From positions 23,187 to 87,186 of the forward strand of contig LFFE01000009.1 in assembly GCA_001510385.1 (NCBI GenBank): a stretch of DNA of 64,000 nucleotides, written 5' to 3'. The notes below the pieces were generated by a model, which saw only the letters and a list, made by a program, of their open reading frames with translations, had not been told where the DNA came from and searched no databases. Of the stretch, positions 56,057-64,000 are shown piece after piece. The translations under genes were made by a program, and so were the position numbers. This stretch comes from Actinobacteria bacterium casp-actino5 (lineage in GTDB: Bacteria; Actinomycetota; Acidimicrobiia; Acidimicrobiales; Ilumatobacteraceae). The first letter of the stretch is position 1. The number at the start of each line of letters is the position of its first letter.

Positions 56057-57187
56057 TCAAGAAAATGCAGACTTAATCCGCGAGAACAACCCGCCACCCG
56101 ATGACCCGGTAATCTCGCCACGACCCTCTGCAAACTGGCGCAGAAGTTGTTCTTCGGAATCGGTCAACTTGGTCGGAACCTCAACATCAATAACGACCCG
56201 CACATCGCCTCGCCCGCGTCCACGCAACCGAGGAACTCCACGCCCTTTCAACACGAACTGATGATGAGGCTGAGTTCCTGCCGGAATCGATAACTCTTCA
56301 TCGCCATCGAGTGTCGCCAAGGTGAGTTCAGTACCGAGGGCCGCCTGCGCTATCGAAATTGGAACCCTCGTCACGAGGTCATTGTCATGACGCTCATAGC
56401 GTTCGTGGGGCGCAACACGTATGTGAACGTACAGGTCACCCGGAGCACCACCGCGTGGGCCGGCAGCGCCACGCTGGCTCAACCGAAGGGTCGCACCAGA
56501 ATCAACTCCTGCAGGCACCTCCACTTCGTAGGTCCGCTCAACCGTCGTGCGACCTTCACCACGACACGTCGAACACGGCGTTGCGATGACCTCACCCAAA
56601 CCAGAGCATCGAGGACATGCAGCGGTCGTCATCATCTGGCCAAGAACGCTTTGCCGAACCCGTCGAACTTGCCCGGCACCATTGCAGTCAGCACAGGTGA
56701 CAGGTTGCGTTCCTTCACCTGCCCCAGAGCCGCTGCACTCGTCGCAACGCTGTGGAAGCCTCAGATCAACAGAGACCTCGGCGCCAAATACGGCCTGTTC
56801 AAATTCGAGGTCGAGAACAACCTCCATGTCTTGACCCCGCGGCGGTCCTGCAGGCCCACTGCGGCCGCCTCCACCACCAAACGGACTCGATCCACCAAAA
56901 AACGCATCAAAAATGTCGCCTAAGCCACCGCCACCGAACATATCTTCCGCTGACGGCCCACCAGATCCACCAACACCCGCCTCACCAAATCGGTCGTACC
57001 GAGCACGCTGATCAGCATCAGACAACACCTGATACGCGACTGCAAGTTCTTTGAACCTGTCTTCTGCTTGAGGATCGTCAGGGTTTGCATCGGGATGCAG
57101 ATCACGGGCTCTTCGACGATATGCCTTCTTGATCTCATCGGCGCTCGCCGAACGGTTGACACCTAATAACTCGTAGTAATCGGCCAT
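56057..57187 (-). CDS. dnaJ: Chaperone DnaJ
   Basis: A 376-residue class I J-protein. The J domain (residues 1-67) has [20 protein letters not shown] and the HPD in DLHPDANPD; a Gly/Phe-rich linker follows (75-110), then four zinc motifs [24 protein letters not shown] and CSTCRGEG, and the C-terminal substrate domains ([15 protein letters not shown]). Works with DnaK and GrpE, which are elsewhere. Starts 3 bases after the hrcA stop, so it is under the same HrcA control. Confidence 0.96.
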   Translation of the reverse strand: MADYYELLGVNRSASADEIKKAYRRRARDLHPDANPDDPQAEDRFKELAVAYQVLSDADQRARYDRFGEAGVGGSGGPSAEDMFGGGGLGDIFDAFFGGSSPFGGGGGRSGPAGPPRGQDMEVVLDLEFEQAVFGAEVSVDLRLPQRCDECSGSGAGEGTQPVTCADCNGAGQVRRVRQSVLGQMMTTAACPRCSGLGEVIATPCSTCRGEGRTTVERTYEVEVPAGVDSGATLRLSQRGAAGPRGGAPGDLYVHIRVAPHERYERHDNDLVTRVPISIAQAALGTELTLATLDGDEELSIPAGTQPHHQFVLKGRGVPRLRGRGRGDVRVVIDVEVPTKLTDSEEQLLRQFAEGRGEITGSSGGGLFSRIKSAFS

Positions 57188-57190
57188 TTC

Positions 57191-58189
57191 TTAGGAACTC
57201 TCCCCTAAGCGGTCACCGAGTCGCTCACTCACCAGACCCACCGTAGCGAGAGCCTGCGGATAATTCATTCGGGTTGGGCCAAGAACCCCGACCGAACCGA
57301 CATGCTCACCTTCGACGACAACTGGAGCAACAACGATTGAGCACGCTGCGAGCGGCTCAACCCCATGCTCACCCCCAATCGCAACGGACATGCCACGATC
57401 GAGAACGTCTCGAACGAGTGAGACCACCACGAACTGCTGTTCAAGGGTGTGGAGAATGTTTCGAACAACCTCAACCGCATCAAATGACGCCGCAACCGAG
57501 GACGTGCCGCCGACATACACATGATCATCGGACGACACTTGAAACACCGCGTCACGCGCCATTACCGCTAACGCTGAAACGAGATCATTTTCGACGCCTT
57601 CAATCGTTGGAACCTCAGACAGTTTTTTACCAACCAGGTTTTTTGCAAGTACGGTCGCTGCCTCGGAAAGAAGCTCATCATCGCATCCCTCGAGGAGTTC
57701 CAAAGTTGAACTCTCGACCGCACCATTGGAGAACACCACAACAACTGTCGCGTGAGTTGTGCTTAATGGAACGAGTTGCACGCTTCGCACTTCAATTTCA
57801 GCCGGCGTTGGCCCCAACACCAGCGACGCCGAATTGGTGAGATTCGCGAGCAGGTCAGAGGTCTGGTGCAACATCTCTTCGATGCGTCCATGTGCGGCTG
57901 TAAAGAAATCACCAATTTGAGCCGTTCGAACTGAATCGAGTGGACCTGGAGTCGTGAGGTTGTCGACGAAATATCGATAGCCCTTGTCACTTGGTATCCG
58001 CCCAGCCGATGTATGGGGCTGCACCAAAAACCCTTCTTGCTCAAGATGAGCAAGTTCATTTCGCACAGTCGCCGACGACACACCAACCCCGGGCGCGTCA
58101 ACGACGTGGGATGAACCCACTGGCTGCGCAGTCGCGATGTACTCCTGCACGACAGCACTGAGAATTGCGGTCTTACGTTCGTCGAGCAT
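57191..58189 (-). CDS. hrcA: Heat-inducible transcription repressor HrcA
   Basis: A 332-residue repressor of chaperone genes. The N-terminal winged helix is LDERKTAILSAVVQEYIATAQPVGS with SSATVRNELAHLEQEG, then HTSAGRIPSDKGYRYFVD, the family hallmark; a GAF-like middle and inserted domain follow. It binds CIRCE operators when GroEL assists. A degenerate CIRCE site ends at the base before its ATG, so self-repression with dnaJ is expected. Confidence 0.96.
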   Translation of the reverse strand: MLDERKTAILSAVVQEYIATAQPVGSSHVVDAPGVGVSSATVRNELAHLEQEGFLVQPHTSAGRIPSDKGYRYFVDNLTTPGPLDSVRTAQIGDFFTAAHGRIEEMLHQTSDLLANLTNSASLVLGPTPAEIEVRSVQLVPLSTTHATVVVVFSNGAVESSTLELLEGCDDELLSEAATVLAKNLVGKKLSEVPTIEGVENDLVSALAVMARDAVFQVSSDDHVYVGGTSSVAASFDAVEVVRNILHTLEQQFVVVSLVRDVLDRGMSVAIGGEHGVEPLAACSIVVAPVVVEGEHVGSVGVLGPTRMNYPQALATVGLVSERLGDRLGESS

Positions 58190-58216
58190 CTGGCACTCAA
58201 CGATACCGACTGCTAG
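58190..58216 (-). promoter_or_regulatory. CIRCE-like operator (HrcA binding site)
   Basis: On the minus strand CTAGCAGTC, nine bases, then GAGTGCCAG. The consensus halves are TTAGCACTC and GAGTGCTAA with a 9-base spacer; each half matches 7 of 9 and the spacer is exact. It directly abuts the hrcA ATG and overlaps the phr stop codon. Position before hrcA makes a chance match unlikely. Confidence 0.65.
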
Positions 58217-59535
58217 CGAGAGCGTGCGGCCTCGTAGCGGCGCAAAGCTTCCTTGCGCTCTTCCCCGTGGTCAACCATTGGAGCCGGGTAATTGTCGCTT
58301 CCGAGTTCAGGAATCCACTGGTTCTGATACTCCCCCGACGAATCCCAACGATCTCCTTGAGCAGTGGGGTTGAAGACCCGAAAATAGGGAGCCGCATCAG
58401 TTCCCGTGCCAGCGGCCCATTGCCACCCGTGATTGTTTGACGCGAGATCCCCATCCACGAGGTGATCCATGAACCACTTCGCCCCCCATTGCCAAGGAAG
58501 ATGTAGGTCCTTGACGAGAAAGCTCGCAACGATCATCCGAACCCTGTTGTGCATCCAACCGGTTGCAGCAAGTTGCCGCATGCCGGCATCGACAATTGGA
58601 AAGCCGGTCATCCCCTGGGCCCACACATCGAATCGATGACGAGCCTTTGCGTCGGTGTCAACGACGATGCCATTTAACTTCTGATCAAGGTTTGCCCACG
58701 CTGAGTCGGGGCGTCGTGCAAGCACGTCGGCATAAAAATCTCGCCATGCCAACTCACTTTCAAATGTGTCGTGATGCGCAGATGCTGGATCGAGATCATT
58801 CATCAACCGAGCAGGATGAATCACACCAAATCGGAGAGCAGCCGAAAGACGGCTCGTACCGTCAACAGCCGGAATGTCCCTAAGGTCGGCGTACTCGTGG
58901 AGGGCGCCTTGCGAAAAACTCTGCCAACGTTGCACCACAGCATCAACGCTCATATTCGACAAGCGGTCGTCCGCAAGGCCACTTTCAGGCCGCAACAGTT
59001 CCTCACCACGCGAATCGAGCGTCACCCAGTTCGGGTCGACTGGAGCGTCGACGAGCATCGATTCACTTGCGGAAAGTACTGACTTCCAGCGGCGGCGAAA
59101 TGGCGTGAACACGGCGTACGGAGTTCCGTCATCTTTCAACACTCCACCTGGGGGGACGAGATAGTTCGACCCGGTTCCGATCAGCCGACAGTCAATCTCT
59201 CGCAACGCTGCTGCGACCTCAGTGTCTCGAGCGTGACCGTATGGGCCATAGTCACGAGAGACGTGAACTTCCTTTGCGCCAATCGAACCTGCAATCTCAA
59301 CGAGAACCTCCACAGGCTTGCCATGCCGAATGACAAGAGCATCGTTGGTTGCAGTTCGAAGTCCGTCAAGCGCAGAGAATAATGCGGCCTGCCGGGGGCC
59401 ACCAGCCCGTTGAAACATAGGGTCAATGATGAACAGTGGAAGTACCGACCCGGACGACAACGCCCGTTGTAACGCCTGATGGTCGGTGAGCCGCAGATCG
59501 CGGCGGAACCACAAAATGACCGGAAAATCGCTCAC
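58213..59535 (-). CDS. phr: Deoxyribodipyrimidine photolyase (class I)
   Basis: A 440-residue flavoprotein repairing UV-made pyrimidine dimers with blue light. FPVILWFRRDLRLTDHQAL opens the N-terminal antenna domain; the FAD-binding C-terminus shows FESELAWRDFYADVL, TGFPIVDAGMRQLAATGW, MHNRVRMIVASFLVKDL, DHLVDGDLASNNHGWQWAAG and FRVFNPTAQGDRWD. GTG at 59535 overlaps the MFS stop as GTGA, deciding the start over a longer frame. Its own stop overlaps the CIRCE site of hrcA. A surface-water habitat would fit, as inference. Confidence 0.93.
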   Translation of the reverse strand: MSDFPVILWFRRDLRLTDHQALQRALSSGSVLPLFIIDPMFQRAGGPRQAALFSALDGLRTATNDALVIRHGKPVEVLVEIAGSIGAKEVHVSRDYGPYGHARDTEVAAALREIDCRLIGTGSNYLVPPGGVLKDDGTPYAVFTPFRRRWKSVLSASESMLVDAPVDPNWVTLDSRGEELLRPESGLADDRLSNMSVDAVVQRWQSFSQGALHEYADLRDIPAVDGTSRLSAALRFGVIHPARLMNDLDPASAHHDTFESELAWRDFYADVLARRPDSAWANLDQKLNGIVVDTDAKARHRFDVWAQGMTGFPIVDAGMRQLAATGWMHNRVRMIVASFLVKDLHLPWQWGAKWFMDHLVDGDLASNNHGWQWAAGTGTDAAPYFRVFNPTAQGDRWDSSGEYQNQWIPELGSDNYPAPMVDHGEERKEALRRYEAARSR

Positions 59536-60773
59536 ATCGACAGTGTTGACGCCATTGACTCTTGCCGCATGGTCGAGCGAGAAATCAATATAAATCTCAA
59601 CCACAGCGCACAACCGAGCACGATGAGAGCCCCGTACAACAGCGACCATGTCAGCCCGATCGAGTCACCGATGACACCAGTGATTGGACCACCGATCGGA
59701 TAGGACCCGAGAAATGCAACGGCACCAAACGCGAGAACCCGACCACGCATCTCAGGAGGGCACATGTCCTGGCTCCACGAGTTCATCGATGCAATAAATC
59801 CTGCCCCTCCCAAACCAAGCGGGACAGCGACAACCATTGCCACCGGGCCGGACGTCGAAAACGCAAGCGCCACTCCGGAACATCCGAGCACAAAGGCATT
59901 TGCTGTCATCCACCTCAGCGACACTCTCGAGCGCCCCGCAGTCAACAGCGACCCAATCAAACTGCCAAGACTCGTCGCTGTCATCACCCATCCAAACCAC
60001 AGGCGGTTTCCCCATGCCGCATCCGCGATGCGTGGCAATGCAACATTGTGGTTGTATCCGAAAGTCGAGACGACGGTGTAGACGATGAAGACAGGTCCGA
60101 ACAGCGGTGTACGTGCGATAAACCTCAGCGCCTCTCGGATGGGCTTACCACCCTTGGTCACTCGAGGCGGCTCTGTCACCTGCGACTGATCAATCGTCAC
60201 GATGGAAAAAATGATCGCACCTGATGTCACCGCATTGATGACAAACATCCATCCGACCCCAAGTGGACCGATCAACAGCGCCGCAATTGCGGGACCAAAT
60301 ATCCGCGAACCGGTCATCGTCGCGGTATTCAACGACATCACATTTGAAATCTCATCTTGGTGTACCAGTTCGGTGAGAAATCCTCGGCGCGAGGGATTAT
60401 CGAGAGCAGATACGACACCCAACATCAATGTTGCGGTGTACACCACCCCGAGTGACATCGAACCCGTGACGTACGCCAACACAAGAAGCGCAGCCTGCAA
60501 TGCCATCAACAACTGCGTAATAAGAACCACACGGTGCCGATTCACTCGGTCAGATAACGAACCCGCCCAGGCTCCAATCACCAATAGTGGACCAAATTGC
60601 AACGCCGTGAGAATTCCGATTGCCGTTGTGGACTCGGTCAGGCGGTCAACGACAACTGCGACAGTCGTGAACTGGACCCACGCTCCCACTTGCGAAATCG
60701 CCAAGCCTCCCAGGTACCGGCGCACGTTGGAATGACGTAACGACCGGAACGTCGTTGACTCAGCGAGCGACAC
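59532..60773 (-). CDS. MFS transporter (EntS/MFS_3-like)
   Basis: A 413-residue permease with 12 helices. The block GAWAGSLSDRVNRHRVVLITQLLMALQA is the conserved MFS loop 2-3 motif; VSALDNPSRRGFLTELV is typical of the EntS-like group of exporters, and MRGRVLAFGAVAFLGSYPIGGPITGVIG closes the second half. Drug or siderophore export is the family role. Starts 3 bases after the lepA stop and overlaps phr, so it sits in one transcription unit with both. Confidence 0.9.
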   Translation of the reverse strand: MSLAESTTFRSLRHSNVRRYLGGLAISQVGAWVQFTTVAVVVDRLTESTTAIGILTALQFGPLLVIGAWAGSLSDRVNRHRVVLITQLLMALQAALLVLAYVTGSMSLGVVYTATLMLGVVSALDNPSRRGFLTELVHQDEISNVMSLNTATMTGSRIFGPAIAALLIGPLGVGWMFVINAVTSGAIIFSIVTIDQSQVTEPPRVTKGGKPIREALRFIARTPLFGPVFIVYTVVSTFGYNHNVALPRIADAAWGNRLWFGWVMTATSLGSLIGSLLTAGRSRVSLRWMTANAFVLGCSGVALAFSTSGPVAMVVAVPLGLGGAGFIASMNSWSQDMCPPEMRGRVLAFGAVAFLGSYPIGGPITGVIGDSIGLTWSLLYGALIVLGCALWLRFILISRSTMRQESMASTLSM

Positions 60774-60776
60774 GAA

Positions 60777-62573
60777 TCAGTCGTCCAACTTCAATGCCGA
60801 GATAAATACGTCGCCAGGCACCTCGACACGCCCGATCGCTTTCATCTTCTTCTTGCCCTCTTTTTGACGTTCGAGAAGCTTGCGCTTACGGGTGATGTCT
60901 CCGCCGTAGCACTTGGCGAGCACATCTTTACGCTTCGCTTTGACCGTTTCTCGAGAAATCACTTTCCCGCCAATCGCAGCCTGAATAGGAACGTCGAACA
61001 TCTGCCGAGGAATGAGCTCTTTCAACTTCTCACACATTCGACGGCCATAGAACTCAGCATTATCACGATGGACAATCGTCGAGAATGCGTCAGCAGGAAT
61101 GCCATTCAGCAGGAGATCGACTCGAACAAGGTTCGACGGGTGATAGCCGGCAAGTTCGTAATCAAGACTTGCGTACCCCTGGCTTCGGCTTTTCAGCTGG
61201 TCAAAGAAATCGACAACAACCTCAGCTAGAGGAATTTCATAGACCAGTTCGACACGCTCGGGAGAGAGATATTCCATCCGCTTCATTTCGCCGCGACGTG
61301 TCTGGCAGAGCTCCATCAACGCCCCGGTGTAATCGGTCGGAGTGATAATCGACACCTTGAACACCGGCTCTTCAATGAAGTCGACCTGTTGAGGCGGTGG
61401 GAGTTCAGCCGGGTTATCGACGATCGATATCCCTCCATCGGTACGAGTCACCCGGTACTCAACCGAAGGAGCAGTCGCAATGAGCGCAAGGCCGAATTCG
61501 CGTTCGAGACGTTCCTTCACAATTTCCATATGCAATAGGCCGAGAAACCCACAGCGGAATCCGAATCCGAGGGCACCAGAAGACTCGGGAGTGTAGGTGA
61601 TCGATGCGTCATTCAACTTGAGTTTCGCTAATGCATCCCGTAGGTCTTCAAAATCATCACCATCGATCGGAAAGAGCCCGGAGAACACCATCGGCTTCGG
61701 GTCGCGGTACCCCTCAAGAGCCTCGCTAGCGCCATTCGATGAAGTCGTCACCGTCTCACCAGAACGAGCATTGCCAACGTCTTTAATGCCGGCAATGAGA
61801 TAACCAACCTCGCCTGGACCAAGTTCGGATACCGGCACTGTCGCCGGACGACGAACCCCAATCTCGAGGGCCTCATGCTGAGCCCCCGCCTGCATGAACG
61901 ACAACTTTGCGCCACTTTGGAGCTTCCCGTTCATCACCCGTACGGAAGAGACCACGCCTCGGTATTGGTCAAACTGAGAATCAAAAATGAGTGCCTGTAG
62001 CGGCTCGTCTGGGCTTCCATTAGGCGCGGGAATCCGCTCTGCAATCGCGTCCAACAATTCAGGGACGCCCTCCCCCGACTTGGCTGAAATTCGGAGAATC
62101 TCCTCAGCCGGAATACCGAGAACTGTTTCGATCTCCATCGCGTACCGATCAGGATCAGCCGCAGGAAGATCGATCTTGTTGAGGCAGGCAACGATCTCGA
62201 GATCGTTCTCGAGTGCGAGGTAGCAATTGGCAAGCGTTTGCGCCTCAATGCCCTGGGCGGCATCAACAACCAGCACAACACCCTCACATGCAGCGAGAGA
62301 TCGTGACACCTCGTATCCGAAATCGACATGACCAGGAGTGTCGATGAGGTGGAACACGTGATTGTTCCACTCGACCCGAACATTCTGAGCCTTGATAGTG
62401 ATGCCACGCTCCCGCTCGAGATCCATCGAGTCGAGGTACTGGGCTTTCATATCTCGCGACTGAACAGCACCGGTAATTTCAAGAATGCGGTCAGACAACG
62501 TGGATTTGCCATGGTCAATATGGGCAATAATCGAGAAGTTGCGGATGCGGGAAAGTCCCGATGAGGCGTCCAT
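60777..62573 (-). CDS. lepA: Elongation factor 4 (LepA)
   Basis: A 598-residue ribosome-bound GTPase that helps with translation initiation/back-translocation. [18 protein letters not shown] is the P-loop, [13 protein letters not shown] switch [16 protein letters not shown] the DxxG site and [12 protein letters not shown] the NKxD. The LepA-only C-terminal domain is present ([20 protein letters not shown]). Full length. Divergent from rpsT, a frequent pairing in bacteria. Confidence 0.97.
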   Translation of the reverse strand: MDASSGLSRIRNFSIIAHIDHGKSTLSDRILEITGAVQSRDMKAQYLDSMDLERERGITIKAQNVRVEWNNHVFHLIDTPGHVDFGYEVSRSLAACEGVVLVVDAAQGIEAQTLANCYLALENDLEIVACLNKIDLPAADPDRYAMEIETVLGIPAEEILRISAKSGEGVPELLDAIAERIPAPNGSPDEPLQALIFDSQFDQYRGVVSSVRVMNGKLQSGAKLSFMQAGAQHEALEIGVRRPATVPVSELGPGEVGYLIAGIKDVGNARSGETVTTSSNGASEALEGYRDPKPMVFSGLFPIDGDDFEDLRDALAKLKLNDASITYTPESSGALGFGFRCGFLGLLHMEIVKERLEREFGLALIATAPSVEYRVTRTDGGISIVDNPAELPPPQQVDFIEEPVFKVSIITPTDYTGALMELCQTRRGEMKRMEYLSPERVELVYEIPLAEVVVDFFDQLKSRSQGYASLDYELAGYHPSNLVRVDLLLNGIPADAFSTIVHRDNAEFYGRRMCEKLKELIPRQMFDVPIQAAIGGKVISRETVKAKRKDVLAKCYGGDITRKRKLLERQKEGKKKMKAIGRVEVPGDVFISALKLDD

Positions 62574-62686
62574 GGATGCCTCTACGCTATCGCCCGGCGT
62601 TGGGAGAGTTCTGCTGAAGCCGATAGTCTCCAGACGCTGATGTAAAAGTATTGGCTCCAGTCAACTTCGACATCAAACACTTACGA

Positions 62687-62702
62687 ATGGCGCGTGCGCC
62701 AT
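62687..62702 (+). promoter_or_regulatory. Hairpin in the rpsT leader
   Basis: ATGGCGC, two bases, then GCGCCAT, ending 20 bases before the rpsT GTG. It could be a folded element in the S20 leader, but a 2-base loop would require opening of the inner pair. Confidence 0.3.
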
Positions 62703-62722
62703 CCAAGACACTTGAGGTAACC

Positions 62723-62974
62723 GTGGCGAATATCAAAAGCCAAAAAAAGCGAATTCTTACAAATGCGAAAGCTGCCGACCGCAACCGCGCCGTCCGCAGC
62801 GAGTTGAAGACACGCGTGAAGTCAGCAACAGCAAGCATTGGAACCGACGATGACTCATCGCTTCGTGTCGCAATGAGCAAAATTGACCGGGCAGTTGCGA
62901 AAGGCATCCTTCACAAGAACACCGCAGCTCGCAAGAAGAGCCGCTTGATGCAAAAAATCAACGCCGGTTCGTAA
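62723..62974 (+). CDS. rpsT: 30S ribosomal protein S20
   Basis: An 83-residue basic helical protein of the 30S subunit. It starts VANIKSQKKRILTNAKAADR, exactly where S20 proteins start, with GAGGT 6 bases before the GTG at 62723; the ATGs at 62651 and 62687 add residues foreign to the family. AVAKGILHKNTAARKKSRL is the C-terminal signature. A hairpin terminator follows. Confidence 0.96.
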   Translation: MANIKSQKKRILTNAKAADRNRAVRSELKTRVKSATASIGTDDDSSLRVAMSKIDRAVAKGILHKNTAARKKSRLMQKINAGS

Positions 62975-62993
62975 TTACATTCCGATCATTGTG

Positions 62994-63022
62994 CAGCCCG
63001 AGCCCTCCAGCTCGGGCTGTTT
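62994..63022 (+). terminator. rpsT terminator
   Basis: CAGCCCGAGC (62994-63003) pairs with GCTCGGGCTG (63010-63019) around a 6-base loop and is followed by TTT, 20 bases after the rpsT stop. A standard Rho-independent form with a short T-run. Confidence 0.75.
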
Positions 63023-63055
63023 CGCGCCCGGAAACAGATCGGTGGGCGATAACCG

Positions 63056-64000
63056 TTACCGCCTGCGTGACGGCGCCAACCGGGCAAGGCGAGCGACAAG
63101 CACCTCAGTGACGACAACTTCGTCAAGGCCCGTCCTGCCTCGCACATCAAGATCGGCATCAGCAAGTAATCCGATCGCTCGACGAAGACCGTCTCGACCT
63201 AGGCGCTGCGAGCCTTCGAGGGCTTTTTTCGCTGGAAAACCACTTTTTATCCCAAGCACCTGAGCCGCCGAATCTTGGTCCGAGGCGTTACTCCCATCGA
63301 GCTTGGCCATCTTCCCGTAGTGCCCATGCAAAATTGCCATCACCTGAAGCGGATGTCGGCCACCACCGTGCACCATCCGATGCAACAACTCGATTGCTTT
63401 GCTCGCATCCCCTCGATCAATTGCGTCGGTGAGATCCCACGGAGGAACCCCACCAGCCTCGCCCAGCAATGGCTCGACCTCTTCGAGTCGAACTCGAGCA
63501 ACACCGGTATGCGAACTGGCAATCGTGTCGAGTACGCCATCAAGAGGGCCTGTGCTCTCCCCTAGCCAGTCGACTAGACGGGCAACCACCCGATCGTCGA
63601 GATCAATACCCTTTGCGGCAGCCCTTGAGCGCACCCAAAGCGCCCTGTCTTTGCCTCGGGGAGCGACCGTGGTGCTTCGAACCTCCCCGCCACAAGCCTT
63701 TACGGCATCAGTGAGTTTTTTTGGCACCGCTCCGCCTCCACCAACCAACACGAGATCGGTGGATTCAAGTGGGTCGTCAAGAAACGAAAGGATTGGCTCG
63801 ATATCAGCAGTGTTGAACCGCCCGATATCGCGAGCGACAACAACGCGACGTTCGGTAAGAAACGGTGGCGTGTGTGCCGAATCGGCAACCGCCTGCATTG
63901 TGAACTCTGCGTCATCAAACTCATCGACCATCATCGACACGTCGTTCTCACCAACGAGGTGATGGAGTAGTTCGCGAACAGCCGTTCGCAACACCCCTTC
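63056..64000 (-). CDS. holA: DNA polymerase III subunit delta (partial at right edge)
   Basis: At least 312 residues of the clamp-loader delta subunit; the frame stays open to the edge, and the first part of the protein (usually with a GDDxxL-type opening) lies beyond it. Seen here are LTERRVVVARDIGRF, the weak AAA+ region DLVLVGGGGAVPKKL, a helical lid, and the collar domain from HGGGRHPLQVMAILHGHYGKMAKLDG onward. It opens the sliding clamp for loading. Near rpsT and lepA as in many bacteria. Confidence 0.92.
   Translation of the reverse strand, partial: EGVLRTAVRELLHHLVGENDVSMMVDEFDDAEFTMQAVADSAHTPPFLTERRVVVARDIGRFNTADIEPILSFLDDPLESTDLVLVGGGGAVPKKLTDAVKACGGEVRSTTVAPRGKDRALWVRSRAAAKGIDLDDRVVARLVDWLGESTGPLDGVLDTIASSHTGVARVRLEEVEPLLGEAGGVPPWDLTDAIDRGDASKAIELLHRMVHGGGRHPLQVMAILHGHYGKMAKLDGSNASDQDSAAQVLGIKSGFPAKKALEGSQRLGRDGLRRAIGLLADADLDVRGRTGLDEVVVTEVLVARLARLAPSRRR

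Overview
The window reads as ordinary chromosome of an actinobacterium, most likely a marine or freshwater member of the class Acidimicrobiia. The pointers are a mycothiol-dependent DinB/MDMPI-family protein, a deazaflavin (F420)-dependent Ddn-family reductase, a DUF2510 membrane protein, a GuaB1-type CBS-containing IMP dehydrogenase relative, an hrcA-dnaJ-rsmE-hemW cluster, many 4-nt ATGA/GTGA gene overlaps, frequent GTG starts and a moderate G+C content by eye. The class-level assignment is inference. Gene density is very high: no stretch over 300 bases lacks a gene, and the longest gap is about 260 bases.

Layout. 1-5.6 kb: a partial crotonase and an MBL hydrolase, an M18 aminopeptidase, then guaB1-cmk-plsC on the minus strand. 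5.7-11.3 kb: an alpha/beta hydrolase coupled to the tRNA t6A synthase Sua5; the minus-strand set histidine phosphatase, heme A synthase (CtaA) and a small J-domain protein; a DUF2510 protein; a hypothetical membrane protein; a hexapeptide acyltransferase. 11.4-16.1 kb, plus strand: carboxylesterase, P1-family peptidase, panC and an FAD oxidoreductase. 16.1-25 kb, mainly minus strand: a divergent ProA-like dehydrogenase overlapping a Gfo/Idh/MocA oxidoreductase, a glyoxalase II-like MBL protein (plus strand), a fused biotin-carrier/carboxyltransferase, a ClC channel, and the UDP-xylose pair uxs-ugd.

25-31.5 kb, plus strand: MscS-like channel, unknown membrane protein, ThrH, EamA transporter and monomeric isocitrate dehydrogenase. 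31.5-40 kb: Ddn-like reductase, D-2-hydroxyacid dehydrogenase coupled to an aminotransferase, an LPATG-anchored surface protein, a DsbA-like/MDMPI pair and a YfhO-like membrane protein. 40-47 kb: VOC protein, TlpA-like thioredoxin, aldo/keto reductase, a flavin monooxygenase with a quinone oxidoreductase, and an exported protein with three tandem domains. 47-53 kb: a complete branched-chain amino acid type ABC transporter (livK convergent with livHMGF), whose LivH carries an extra exported domain. 53-64 kb: RDD protein, TRIC-type channel, tRNA-Val(GAC), then the long minus-strand run lepA-MFS-phr-hrcA-dnaJ-rsmE-hemW with a degenerate CIRCE operator before hrcA, divergent rpsT, and partial holA.

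I see no phage, insertion sequence, CRISPR array, defence island or biosynthetic cluster, and no convincing undescribed multi-gene system. The items most worth a second look are the LivH fusion, the biotin-carrier/carboxyltransferase fusion, the P1-peptidase/PanC coupling (possible beta-alanine supply), the one-cysteine DsbA/MDMPI pair, the CIRCE site, and a start-less coding-like stretch at 48622-48891.
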